NCBI GenBank assembly: GCA_903888485.1
Contig: CAISTS010000023.1
Coordinates: 1-64,000 of the forward strand
Direction of reading: 5' to 3'
Origin: an uncultured bacterium
GTDB taxonomy: Bacteria; Pseudomonadota; Alphaproteobacteria; Rhodospirillales; Rhodospirillaceae
Length of the DNA: 64,000 bases
Both the position numbers and the translations under genes were made by a program. Shown here piece by piece: positions 52,809-61,933 of this stretch (position 1 is its first letter; the number at the start of each line of letters is the position of its first letter). The notes below the pieces were generated by a model. It was not told the origin of the DNA. It did not search any database and was given only the letters and a program-made list of their open reading frames with translations.

Positions 52809-54374
52809 ATGACTGGATTTGTGCCATCGCGGCGGTCGTTCATGCGCGGCGCGGCCCTTTGGGCCGGCGCAGCTCTCACCGGCCTTGGCCCGGTCAAGCG
52901 CGCCGTCGGCAAAACCCTTTTCCTTAACGATCCTTTCCAGCTCGGCGTGGCCAGCGGCGATCCGATTGCCGACGGCTTTGTGATCTGGACGCGTCTTGCA
53001 CCCGATCCTTTCGATCCGGCGGCGCTCGCGCCGGAAGCGATCCCCGTCGGCTGGGAAGTGGCGGCTGATGCCACCATGAAGAAGATCATCGCCAAGGGCC
53101 AAGTCTGGGCGCGGCCCGACATGGCCCACAGCGTGCACGTGGATGTGCGCGGCCTGGAGCCGCAGCGCCCCTATTTCTATCGTTTCAACTGCGAGGGTGT
53201 GACCAGTCGCGTCGGCCGCGCCATGACGTTGCCGACACCGCGCACGCCGGTCGACCGCATGCGCTTCGCCTTTGCCTCCTGCACGCATCTCGAACAAGGA
53301 TACTTTTCGGCCTATCGCGACATGGTCACGCAGGATCCGGCGTTTATTCTGCATCTTGGCGACTATTTCTATGAGTCGTCCTGGGGCACACCTGTGCGCC
53401 ATCACCCAGGGCCCGAGCCGCGCACGCTCGAGGAATACCGCGCCTATCACGCCGCCTACAAAATGGATCCGGACCTGCAGGCCGCTCACGCCCACTGTCC
53501 ATGGTTCTTCACCTGGGACGACCACGAGGTCGCCAACGATTACTCCAAGGATTTCGCGCCGGCCACGCCCGATCCCTGGGCCTTCCAGCAGCGCAAAATG
53601 GCCGCCTACAAAGCCTACTACGAGCACATGCCGCTTCGTCCCTACGCGGCGTACAACGACGCTGAGATGATCATGTACCAGCGCGTGCTGTTCGGCGACC
53701 TCGCGCAGTTCGACATTACCGACGGCCGCCAGTACCGCGATCCTTTGCCGTGCCAGTCGCCCGACTGGCGCGCAGGTCGACTTTACGATGCGGCGCAGTG
53801 TGCGGATCTCGCCGACCCTAACCGTTCCATGTTCGGCAAGGTCCAGGAGAACTGGCTGCGCGGCGGCTTCGCGCGCTCCGATACGCGCTGGAACGTGCTA
53901 GCGCACGCGCTCATGTTCACCGACTTCGACCAGATCATAGGTCCGGCGCGCGGCATCTACACCGACAGCTGGGGCGGCTACCCGGCGACGCGCAGGATGC
54001 TGCTCGACGTCATCAAGCAGCGCAATATCGGCAACGTCATCACGCTCGCCGGCGACATCCACGGCTACTTCGTCTCCGATGTGAAGGACGATCCGCTCAA
54101 TACGCAGTCGCAAACGCTGATGAGCGAGTTCGTGGTAACCTCCGTCACGTCGGAGAGCTACAACGCGGCGTTGTTCAACTCACTGCTGCCCGAGAATCCA
54201 CACATCAAGTTCGTTGACGATACGCGGCGCGGCTACATCCTATGCGACGTCGACAAGAATGTCTGGCGCAGTAACCTGCGTGTCGCCGACAACGTGCGTC
54301 TGCGTAACGCCAGTTACACGACCTATAAATCTTTCGTCGTCGAAAACGGCAAGCCTGGGCCGGTGCCGGCCTAA
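52809..54374 (+). CDS. phoD: PhoD-family alkaline phosphatase
   Basis: The 521-residue protein has a Tat signal (RRSFMRGAALWAGAALTGLG) and the PhoD-type metallophosphatase domain with typical segments FAFASCTHLEQGYFSAYRDM, FILHLGDYFYES, WDDHEVANDYSKDF and ITLAGDIHGYFVSDV, which supply the metal-binding Asp, Asn and His residues. It hydrolyses phosphomono- and diesters in the periplasm or outside the cell. A TonB receptor follows on the same strand after 260 bases, which suggests a phosphate or phosphoester acquisition module. Confidence 0.9.
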   Translation: MTGFVPSRRSFMRGAALWAGAALTGLGPVKRAVGKTLFLNDPFQLGVASGDPIADGFVIWTRLAPDPFDPAALAPEAIPVGWEVAADATMKKIIAKGQVWARPDMAHSVHVDVRGLEPQRPYFYRFNCEGVTSRVGRAMTLPTPRTPVDRMRFAFASCTHLEQGYFSAYRDMVTQDPAFILHLGDYFYESSWGTPVRHHPGPEPRTLEEYRAYHAAYKMDPDLQAAHAHCPWFFTWDDHEVANDYSKDFAPATPDPWAFQQRKMAAYKAYYEHMPLRPYAAYNDAEMIMYQRVLFGDLAQFDITDGRQYRDPLPCQSPDWRAGRLYDAAQCADLADPNRSMFGKVQENWLRGGFARSDTRWNVLAHALMFTDFDQIIGPARGIYTDSWGGYPATRRMLLDVIKQRNIGNVITLAGDIHGYFVSDVKDDPLNTQSQTLMSEFVVTSVTSESYNAALFNSLLPENPHIKFVDDTRRGYILCDVDKNVWRSNLRVADNVRLRNASYTTYKSFVVENGKPGPVPA

Positions 54375-54636
54375 AGCGTTCCGTACCTATGCGTCTTCCG
54401 CTGTGGCCGATTTCACACGGCCATAGGCTAAGTTATGCCGGTGCGAAGTTGCCGCACAACTGCAACACAGCTATCTCCGGACCGTAACACTGCTTTGCTA
54501 CTCATGCCCTTGCGCCGCGTTGGGCCGGCGCCGCGATTGGGGTGAGCGAGCGGGGACTTCTCGAAGTCTGGTTCGTGGGCGGCGGCTTTCAATGGCCGCT
54601 TTTCATCCTGCGCGTTTCTCTGAGCAGGAGATTGCA

Positions 54637-57015
54637 ATGCGTTTGCGCACAAAGCTGTCACTAAGTGCAAGTTGGATTGTGGCTGCGGTAACGGTGCCGA
54701 TGGCGGCTTGGGCGCAGTCCACCGGTACGCTGCAGATTGAAGAAATCATTGTCGCTGCGCGGCAGATCGATCTCGGCGGCGTCATGACGGCCGAGCGCGA
54801 GCCCAAATCGCGGGCCGCGATGACCGCGGAACTGCTTTCCCGCCAGGCGCCCGGACAATCGATTCTGGACTCCATTAACCTGCTGCCGGCTGTCAATTTC
54901 ACCAACAACGACGCCTACGGGTCTTCCGGCGGCGATCTCACCCTGCGTGGCTTCGATAGCCAGCGCGTAGCTCTCCTGCAGGACGGTGTGCCGCTGAACG
55001 ACAGCGGCAACTACGCCATCTATCCGAACCAGCAGCTCGAATCCGACTTGATCGAGAAAGTCATGGTGAATCTCGGCACCACTGACGTTGATAGCCCGAC
55101 GGCCGCCGCCGCCGGCGGCACCATCAACTACATCACGCGCCACGCCTCCGACACATTCGGCATTCGCGGTGAAGTCGGCTTCGGCAGCAACAATATGTAT
55201 CGCTACTACGGGACGCTCGAGCTGGGCCAGTTCACTCCGTTCGGCACAAAAGGTTGGGTATCGGTACTCAAAACCGGCAACGACGCTTTCCAGCCGAAGG
55301 GTATGGCGATCAAGCCGGCCGGCAAGATCAGGAAGACCCAGTTCAACGCCCGCATCGACCAGGATTTCGACTTCGGGTTCATCAGCGTGATCGGAAACTG
55401 GAACTCCAACCGCAACGCCTTCCTCGGCCGCGCTACCCTCGCTCAGTTCAAAGCCAACACCATTCCGACGGTCACGGAGCAGGGGGCTTCGGAGAGCATA
55501 AACCCGTCGGACACGGGCAACGTCCGCGTCTTGTCGAGCTGGGACATCACCGACGAGATCACACTAACCGTGGACCCGAACTTCCAGTTCGTGATGGCGA
55601 ACGGCGGCGGCGCCGCCAACTGGGCCGAAACGGACTTCCAGCTTCGCGGCAACTCCGGCGCGCCGGGCCTAGATCTCAATCATGACGGCGATCTCGGCGA
55701 TACGGTCCGCCTGTACCGTCCTAACAACACCAACACGCACCGCCTCGGCGCCACATCGTCGCTGATCTGGAAGCTCTCGGACACGCAAAGCGTCCGCGCC
55801 GCCTACACCTATGACCGCGCCCGTCACCGCCAGACCGGCGACGTCGGCTTCATCTTGGCTGACGGCAGCTTCGACCCGGAAAGCCCGTTTGCCGGTAAAT
55901 CGGTTTACGGCGCTACCCCGATCCGTCTCCCCGACGGCACCCTTCTGCAGCGCCGCAACCGCTTCTCGATCGCTCTGTTGAACCAGTTCGCGGCCGAGTA
56001 TCGCGGCCGCTTCATGGACGAAAAGCTGCTGCTGAACCTCGGCGTACGCGCGCCGTTCTTCACCCGTCACCTGAACAACTACTGCTACCAGCAAAACACC
56101 TTCAATGCTTACTGCACCACGCAGACGGGCACGCCTGTCGCCGGCACAAATGACGGTACCGGCCGGCCACTGGTAACTTTCCCGGCCGCCACCCTGAACA
56201 CCAGTGCGGCCTTGCGTTACGGCCAGCCCCGCTCGTTCGACCGCAAGTATGACGAGGTGCTGCCCAATGTGAGCGTCAGTTACGACTTCACACCAGACCT
56301 GCAGGTCTTCGCCAGCTTCGCTCAGACGCTGTCGGCGCCGCGCACCGATGACCTCTATGACCAGGTGCTGATCGATCCGGGTCCGGAAAAGGCCTCGGCG
56401 TTCGACCTGGGCACCCGCTATCAGAGCGGCATGTTCATGGCTGCGGCTGCGGTGTTCTACAACTCGTTCAGCAACCGCATTGAACGCGTCCTGGACGAAG
56501 TCAACGGCATCGCTTTCTCAGCTAACGTCGGTGACGTGCGGTTGATGGGCATCGATGGTCAGGTCGGCTTCAAGCCGATCGAGACAGTGTCTTTCTATGC
56601 TTCGGCCTCCTACATCACGTCCGAGATCCAGGAGGACATCCCGAATACCGTCGTTGGCGCTGCGCTACCCACTAAGGGAAAGTCTCTTTATGAAACGCCG
56701 GAATTCCAAGCCAGCCTGCGCGCCCAGTGGGATCCCGTCGAATACGTCAGCCTCGGTCTGCAAGGCAAGTACGTCGGCAGCCGTTGGACGAACTTGGTCA
56801 ACACCGAGAAATTCCCCAGCTACTCTCTGTGGGACTTCGACGTGCGCTTCAAGCTCGACTCCCTCGGCTTGGAGAATACTTATATCCAGGGCAACATCCG
56901 CAACCTCTTCGACCAGAACTACCTCGCCGACATGACGCCGAACTTGGTGGGCACCGCTCTGGGCCAGCCTGGCTACCGCCGCACGTTCATCGCGACGCTG
57001 CACGCCGAGTTCTAG
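54637..57015 (+). CDS. TonB-dependent receptor near PhoX/PhoD
   Basis: The 792-residue receptor starts at ATG 54637 after GCAGGAG, with a signal peptide (to about residue 28). A TonB-box-like start reads LQIEEIIVAARQ. The plug holds DLTLRGFDSQRVALLQDGVP and the barrel ends RRTFIATLHAEF. It resembles receptors for siderophores or phosphate esters in sphingomonads. Because it follows phoX and phoD, a phosphorylated ligand is proposed. A terminator follows. Confidence 0.9.
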   Translation: MRLRTKLSLSASWIVAAVTVPMAAWAQSTGTLQIEEIIVAARQIDLGGVMTAEREPKSRAAMTAELLSRQAPGQSILDSINLLPAVNFTNNDAYGSSGGDLTLRGFDSQRVALLQDGVPLNDSGNYAIYPNQQLESDLIEKVMVNLGTTDVDSPTAAAAGGTINYITRHASDTFGIRGEVGFGSNNMYRYYGTLELGQFTPFGTKGWVSVLKTGNDAFQPKGMAIKPAGKIRKTQFNARIDQDFDFGFISVIGNWNSNRNAFLGRATLAQFKANTIPTVTEQGASESINPSDTGNVRVLSSWDITDEITLTVDPNFQFVMANGGGAANWAETDFQLRGNSGAPGLDLNHDGDLGDTVRLYRPNNTNTHRLGATSSLIWKLSDTQSVRAAYTYDRARHRQTGDVGFILADGSFDPESPFAGKSVYGATPIRLPDGTLLQRRNRFSIALLNQFAAEYRGRFMDEKLLLNLGVRAPFFTRHLNNYCYQQNTFNAYCTTQTGTPVAGTNDGTGRPLVTFPAATLNTSAALRYGQPRSFDRKYDEVLPNVSVSYDFTPDLQVFASFAQTLSAPRTDDLYDQVLIDPGPEKASAFDLGTRYQSGMFMAAAAVFYNSFSNRIERVLDEVNGIAFSANVGDVRLMGIDGQVGFKPIETVSFYASASYITSEIQEDIPNTVVGAALPTKGKSLYETPEFQASLRAQWDPVEYVSLGLQGKYVGSRWTNLVNTEKFPSYSLWDFDVRFKLDSLGLENTYIQGNIRNLFDQNYLADMTPNLVGTALGQPGYRRTFIATLHAEF

Positions 57016-57036
57016 TCCTCCTACTCCTCTGCCCTT

Positions 57037-57074
57037 GCCCGGCCCCGCCAAAAGCGGAGCCGGGCTCTTTTTTT
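57037..57074 (+). terminator. Rho-independent terminator
   Basis: GCCCGG (57037-57042) pairs with CCGGGC (57060-57065), with further pairing inside, followed by a run of T. It ends the receptor transcript and lies just before the truncated dehydrogenase. Confidence 0.88.
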
Positions 57075-57112
57075 GTGGACTGCGAAACGAAGAGGGTGTC
57101 GCATCGTCGGCG

Positions 57113-58396
57113 ATGAAGTCACGACGATCCGTGGCCGATGCGTTGGAGAAAGAGGCGCCCGCGCTCATCGCGCTGCTCGCGCGCGAAGCGGGGCGTACGT
57201 TAAGCGACGGGAGTGCCGAAGCGCGCGAAGCCGTCGGCTTCTGCCGCTACTATGCGACCCTAGCCGAACAACACTTCGCGGCGCCGGACGTGCTTGCAGG
57301 CCCGGTTGGCGAAAACAATACGATCGTCTTGCATGGACGCGGTGTCTCTGCCTGCATCAGCCCATGGAACTTCCCGCTTTCCATCTTCACCGGCCAGATC
57401 GCCGCGGCCCTGGCAGCCGGCAATGCCGTTGTTGCGAAGCCCGCAGAGCCGACGCCGCTGATTGCTACAAATGCCGTGAGGCTTTTTCACCAAGCGGGGC
57501 TCGACCCTGATCTTCTGGCGCTGACGCCGGGGGACGGCGGGGTTGTCGGTGCGGGACTGGTCGCTCATGAGTTGCTTGCAGGTGTTGCCTTCACCGGCGG
57601 CACCGAGACGGCCTGGGCCATCAACCGCGCGCTCGCGGCGCGCAAGGGCCCCATCGTGCCGTTCGTTGCCGAGACAGGCGGCCTCAACGCTATGTTCGTA
57701 GATACCACGGCGCTGCGCGAGCGGGTGCTCGACGACGTCCTGCTGAGCGCCTTCGGTTCGGCGGGTCAGCGCTGCTCGGCCTTGCGCATTCTGGCGTTGC
57801 CTGAAGATACCGCCGACATGCTCATCGAAGGTCTCTGCGGGGCCATGGACGCACTTGTGATCGGCGATCCGGCCGATCCTTCCACCGATGTCGGCCCCAT
57901 CATCGATGTGCCCGCTCTCGCCGCCCTGCAAAAGCATCTCCTGTGTCTCGAGCGCGAAGCCAAGAGTCTGCACGCGCTGCCCAGCCCACCTGGCGGTGTG
58001 TTCTTTGGGCCCGAGTTGGCGGAAATCCCGTCCATCACCTTCCTCGACCGCGAGGTGTTCGGACCGATCCTGCACGTGGTGCGCTGTGCGCCGGCCGATC
58101 TGCCAAAAGCCGCACAGGACGTGGCATCGCTGCGCTACGGCCTGACTCTCGGTGTGCACAGCCGCATCGAAGCTTTCGCAGATCAAATCACGCGCTACAT
58201 TCCCGCGGGCAACACTTATGTCAACCGCTCGATCATCGGTGCGGTGGTCGGCGTACAGCCCTTCGGCGGTGAGGGCTTGTCTGGCACCGGACCTACGGCT
58301 GTCGGTCCGCAGGCGCTCACGCGCTATGCCGTGGAGCGCGTGATCAGCGTCAACACCACTGCCCAAGGCGGCGATCCTGCGCTGCTCAATCTCTAA
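57113..58396 (+). CDS. putA: N-terminally truncated P5C dehydrogenase (PutA C-terminal part)
   Basis: From ATG 57113 the 427-residue product matches the delta-1-pyrroline-5-carboxylate dehydrogenase domain of PutA: LIALLAREAGRTLSDG, CISPWNFPLSIFTGQIAAAL, AAGNAVVAKPAEPTPLIATN, VAFTGGTETAWAINRALAAR, AETGGLNAMFVD with the Glu base, and SAGQRCSALRIL with the catalytic Cys. The proline dehydrogenase domain and the first part of the aldehyde-dehydrogenase domain are missing. No ribosome site precedes the ATG and the homology starts right after the previous terminator. It is probably a 5'-deleted remnant; an alternative is a short but active dehydrogenase. Confidence 0.7.
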   Translation: MKSRRSVADALEKEAPALIALLAREAGRTLSDGSAEAREAVGFCRYYATLAEQHFAAPDVLAGPVGENNTIVLHGRGVSACISPWNFPLSIFTGQIAAALAAGNAVVAKPAEPTPLIATNAVRLFHQAGLDPDLLALTPGDGGVVGAGLVAHELLAGVAFTGGTETAWAINRALAARKGPIVPFVAETGGLNAMFVDTTALRERVLDDVLLSAFGSAGQRCSALRILALPEDTADMLIEGLCGAMDALVIGDPADPSTDVGPIIDVPALAALQKHLLCLEREAKSLHALPSPPGGVFFGPELAEIPSITFLDREVFGPILHVVRCAPADLPKAAQDVASLRYGLTLGVHSRIEAFADQITRYIPAGNTYVNRSIIGAVVGVQPFGGEGLSGTGPTAVGPQALTRYAVERVISVNTTAQGGDPALLNL

Positions 58397-58492
58397 CCTT
58401 TGACCTTCAGCGGCAGGCCGGCCACGACCATCACAACTTCGCGCGTAGGCGCTTTTGCCAGCCCGCGCGCCGCCCAGCACTAAAGTGAGCAT
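58393..58492 (-). pseudogene. cobU: cobU remnant: first and last codons only
   Basis: The ATG at 58492 opens MLTLVLGGARAGKSAYAR, the P-loop N-terminus of adenosylcobinamide kinase CobU/CobP (GGAR-GKS). In the +1 frame the next 16 codons read EVVMVVAGLPLKVKG and stop at 58393, the typical C-terminus of the same enzyme. About 130 internal codons are missing and the join is out of frame. The remnant overlaps the end of the truncated putA gene and faces away from the B12 riboswitch, as expected for a former cobalamin gene. Confidence 0.72.
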
Positions 58493-58504
58493 CCTTCCTC
58501 CGAA

Positions 58505-58531
58505 TTGACCTGCCGCAAAGCGGCATATAAT
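58505..58531 (+). promoter_or_regulatory. Promoter with a palindrome filling its spacer
   Basis: TTGACC at 58505-58510 and TATAAT at 58526-58531 resemble sigma-70 -35 and -10 boxes, 15 bases apart. The spacer is exactly the palindrome TGCCGC-AAA-GCGGCA (58511-58525). The riboswitch begins ten bases downstream, so this is the probable promoter of the B12 uptake operon. The palindrome could be an operator. Confidence 0.65.
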
Positions 58532-58540
58532 ATCCGAGCC

Positions 58541-58709
58541 GCGACAGGTTCCTCAGATTGAGGATCAAAAGGGAACTCAGGTGTAACGCCTGGGCTGCCC
58601 CCGCAACTGTAAGCGGTTAGTCCGCGCATCACAGAGCCACTGGGCCTTAAGCCCGGGAAGGCGATGCGCAATGGACGCAAACCCGCGAGCCAGGAGACCT
58701 GCCTGTCGC
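58541..58709 (+). promoter_or_regulatory. Cobalamin (vitamin B12) riboswitch
   Basis: The RNA has the class I cobalamin riboswitch landmarks: a closing stem GCGACAGG (58541-58548) with CCTGTCGC (58702-58709), the GGTGTAA and GCTGCCCCCGCAACTGTAAG core, and the conserved B12 box AGCCAGGAGACCTGCC near 58689-58704. It precedes btuB by about 160 bases and is expected to lower btuB expression when adenosylcobalamin binds, probably by hiding the ribosome site. Confidence 0.97.
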
Positions 58710-58867
58710 CGCTGTCCTTCGTCCGGCCGGGGTGCGCCGCGCGAACGGGTCTAAACCCCGAGAGACGGCACGTGAGAAAACCGCGTATGCGCGGGACGTG
58801 GTCGTTGAGGTCAACCCCTTTCGCCCCGTCCGGTTCATGCGCTCCGTCGTCAACACTGGGGTGATCT

Positions 58868-60817
58868 ATGAAACGTTCGCTGATTTCTACCGCAAGTCTT
58901 TTTGCCGTTCTGTCCGCCTCGTCCGCCTTCGCGGGCGAACAGCAGCTTGCGGAAGCCGACATTCTCGGCTCGACCAACGTCGAGGAACTTGTCGTCTCTG
59001 CCACGCGCACGCCGCAACCGCTCTATAAAATCGGCTCGTCGGTCACGGTGCTGACGCGCGATGCCATTCAGAATAGCCAGACCGTCGCCGTCTCCGACCT
59101 TTTGTCGCAGCTCCCGGGCGTCAGTTTCAGCCGCAACGGTGCCATCGGCGGCACCACGGCGCTGCGCATCCGCGGCGCCGAAGCCGATCACACCATCGTC
59201 ATCATCGACGGCGTGAAGCTCAACGATCCGTCGTCCACCGGTGGCGGCTATAACTTCGGGAACCTCCTGACCGGCGACATCGAGCGCATCGAGGTCCTGC
59301 GCGGCGCACAATCCACGCTGTGGGGCAGCCAAGCCATCGGCGGAGTCGTCAACATTGTCACCGTCTCGCCGACCGCATCCTTCGAGGCCGACGCGGAGGT
59401 CGAGGGTGGCTCGCGCAATACGGCTTCGGGCACACTTGCCGCGGGCGGGGCGTCGGACCGCGTCGTCTGGCGCATCGCCGGCAGCCGCTATGTCACCGAC
59501 GGCCACTCGTCCTTCGTGAGCGGCCGCGAAGACGACGGCTATCAAAACAACGGCCTGACCGGCCGCCTGCGCTACGCCGCGACCGAGCAGTTGTCCTTTG
59601 ATCTGCGCGGTTTTTTCTCGAAAGCTCACAACCAGTTCGACGGCTTCCCCGCGCCGGCCTTTGCCTTCGCCGACACCGCCGAGTTCGGCAAGGTGAAGGA
59701 GTTTCTGGGCTACGCCGGCGCGAACCTCGAACTCCTGGATGGCCGTTTCAAGAACCGCGTCGCTTACGCTTTTACCGATACCGATCGCGACAACTTCAAT
59801 CCCGATCAGGCCGTGACCAAAGTCACCTTTGATGCGCAAGGGCGCAACAAGCGCTTTGAGTACCAGGGCACCTACGCCCTCGTCGAAGGGTGGGACGCTG
59901 TGTTCGGCGCCGAGCATGAGAAGTCGAGCTTCCGCACGGCTTCGCCCTCGGCTTTCACGCCCAATCCGACGCCCGCTGTCGCCAGCGCCAACATCACCAG
60001 CCTCTACGCCCAGTTCCAGGCGGAAGTTGTGGAGGATCTGACCCTCACGGGCGGCCTGCGTTACGACGACCACAGCACCTTTGACAGCGCGGTCCTCGGT
60101 CAGGCCACGGCAGCCTGGTCGCTCAATGATGGCGGCACCATTCTGCGTGCAAGCTTTGGCCAGGGCCTCAAGGCGCCGACGCTGTATCAGCTCTACAGCA
60201 TTTACGGAAATACCGCCCTCAACCCGGAGGTAGCCGACAGCTGGGACGCCGGCGTCGAGCAGCATCTGCTCGACAACGCCGTCACGCTCTCGGCGACCGG
60301 TTTCTACCGCAAGACCCTCAACCAGATCGACTTTGTGTCCTGCCCCAGTGCCAATCCGTTCTGCAAAGTCGGCGTCGCGGGCGTTTACGACAACGTCGCG
60401 CGCAGCAGGGCCAAGGGCGTCGAGCTTGCGGCCTCGGCGGAAGTCGGTGCGCTCACCGTGCAGGGCAACTACACGCTGACCGATACCCAGAATACCTCAC
60501 GCGGGAACGCCAATCGCGGCAAGGACTTGCAGCGCCGTCCCAAGCATGCCGCCAACTTGTCGGCGACTTATAATTGGCCTTTCGATGTTTCAACCGGCGT
60601 TACGGTCAAGTACGTTGGCGATGCCTTCGACAACGCCGCCAACAGCTTCGTTCTGCAGGACTACACCCTGGTCGATCTGCGCGCCGGATGGCAGATCAAC
60701 GAAACGGTAGAGGTCTATGGTCGTATCGAAAATCTCTTCAACGAGGTCTACGCCACGACCCGCAACTACGGCACCGCGCGCCGCGGCGTCTTCGCCGGTG
60801 TTCGTGCGTCGTTCTGA
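58868..60817 (+). CDS. btuB: TonB-dependent vitamin B12 receptor BtuB
   Basis: The 649-residue outer-membrane receptor has a signal peptide (to about residue 22), a TonB box NVEELVVSATRTPQ, the plug with VIIDGVKLNDPSSTGGGYNF and IERIEVLRGAQSTLWGSQAI, and a barrel ending in FAGVRASF. Length and plug motifs agree with BtuB. The cobalamin riboswitch upstream and the downstream btuF, btuC, btuD genes confirm the ligand. It imports B12 into the periplasm. Confidence 0.95.
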   Translation: MKRSLISTASLFAVLSASSAFAGEQQLAEADILGSTNVEELVVSATRTPQPLYKIGSSVTVLTRDAIQNSQTVAVSDLLSQLPGVSFSRNGAIGGTTALRIRGAEADHTIVIIDGVKLNDPSSTGGGYNFGNLLTGDIERIEVLRGAQSTLWGSQAIGGVVNIVTVSPTASFEADAEVEGGSRNTASGTLAAGGASDRVVWRIAGSRYVTDGHSSFVSGREDDGYQNNGLTGRLRYAATEQLSFDLRGFFSKAHNQFDGFPAPAFAFADTAEFGKVKEFLGYAGANLELLDGRFKNRVAYAFTDTDRDNFNPDQAVTKVTFDAQGRNKRFEYQGTYALVEGWDAVFGAEHEKSSFRTASPSAFTPNPTPAVASANITSLYAQFQAEVVEDLTLTGGLRYDDHSTFDSAVLGQATAAWSLNDGGTILRASFGQGLKAPTLYQLYSIYGNTALNPEVADSWDAGVEQHLLDNAVTLSATGFYRKTLNQIDFVSCPSANPFCKVGVAGVYDNVARSRAKGVELAASAEVGALTVQGNYTLTDTQNTSRGNANRGKDLQRRPKHAANLSATYNWPFDVSTGVTVKYVGDAFDNAANSFVLQDYTLVDLRAGWQINETVEVYGRIENLFNEVYATTRNYGTARRGVFAGVRASF

Positions 60818-60854
60818 CCCCGTGCGCGCTGAGGGTAGCTTACCGGCCACCCTC

Positions 60855-61933
60855 ATGCGCCATGGCGGGCGCCTCGCTGATGCGCGCGCGGCCTATCCGC
60901 ATGCGCCGCTGCCTTGGCTCGATCTTTCGACGGGCGTGAACCCGTTTCCCTGGCGGCGCGCGGTATTCAGGAATGCCGACGCGACTCGGCTGCCCGATCC
61001 CGCCGACACCGCCGCACTGGAAGCCGCGGCGGCCGAGAATTTCGGCGCGCGTCCGGCGCAGGTCGTTGCGTTGCCCGGATCGGAACTGGGCATCCGTCTT
61101 CTGCCGCATATCCTCGGTGCACAACGTATCGGCATTGTTTCGCCCACCTACGGCAGTCATGCCGAAGCCTGGCAGGCCGCCGGCCGCGACGTGCGGGCGA
61201 TCGACGCGCAGATCGAACCCTTCGCCCACGATGCCGTGGTGCTGGTCAATCCCAACAATCCCGATGGCCGCACGTTGACCGCATCGGAGATCGTGTTCCT
61301 CGCGGAACGCATGCAGGCCAGCGGCGGTTGGTTGATCGTCGATGAAGCTTCTGCCGATGCTACGCCCGATCTCAGCGTTGCGTTCAAGGCGGGCGGACGC
61401 CTGATCGTGCTGCGCTCCTTCGGCAAATTCTATGGGCTGGCGGGATTGCGTCTCGGTTTTGTTGTTTGCGATCCAGCGTTGGCCGACAAGGTTCGCACCC
61501 TCGTGGGTGACTGGCCGGTGAATGCCGCTGCAGTTGCGGCTGGCCGCGCCGCTTATGCCGATACCGCGTGGAAAATTCGTGTACACAAGCGGCTCGCTAG
61601 GGCTGCCAAGACACTCAGCTCGCTCCTCGAACACAACAGCTTCACCGTTATTGGCGGTACGTCGCTATTCCGCCTCGTCACACACACGCGCGCCGCGCGC
61701 TGTTTTGCAACGCGAGCTGAAGCGGGGTGCTGGTGCGCGCGTTCGAGAACGAACCCCAGTGGCTGCGGTTCGGCTTGCCGCCAGCCCCGGATTGGGCTCG
61801 GCTGGCGCGGTCCTTGGACAAGCACATCTGCATCACCGGCCGCGATGCGCGCCCCGAGCTCGTTGAGACTGCCGACCTGGGGACCGACATGACGATGGTC
61901 AAGCATCCGTTCCAGCGGGGAGTCGACTTTTGA
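60855..61933 (+). pseudogene. cobD: Threonine-phosphate decarboxylase CobD, frame-disrupted near the 3' end
   Basis: The product is an aminotransferase fold I enzyme: LDLSTGVNPFPWR, VVALPGSELGIRLLP, NPNNPDGRTL, VDEASADATPD and the PLP-lysine motif SFGKFYGLAGLRLGF. It makes aminopropanol phosphate for the cobalamin lower loop. At 61698 and about 61724-61727 two +1 shifts occur. Reading is continuous as RLVTHTRAA, then VLQRELKR in the next frame, then VLVRAFENEPQWLRFGLP in the third, up to the TGA at 61933 that overlaps btuF. The shifts fall in GCGCGC and GGGG runs, so a sequencing error is possible; otherwise the gene is broken. Confidence 0.85.

Noticed and set aside
57260-58492. A 410-codon minus-strand gene starting with a P-loop
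   Set aside because: Only its first 18 codons resemble CobU; the rest is antisense to the truncated putA gene. It is recorded instead as a cobU remnant.
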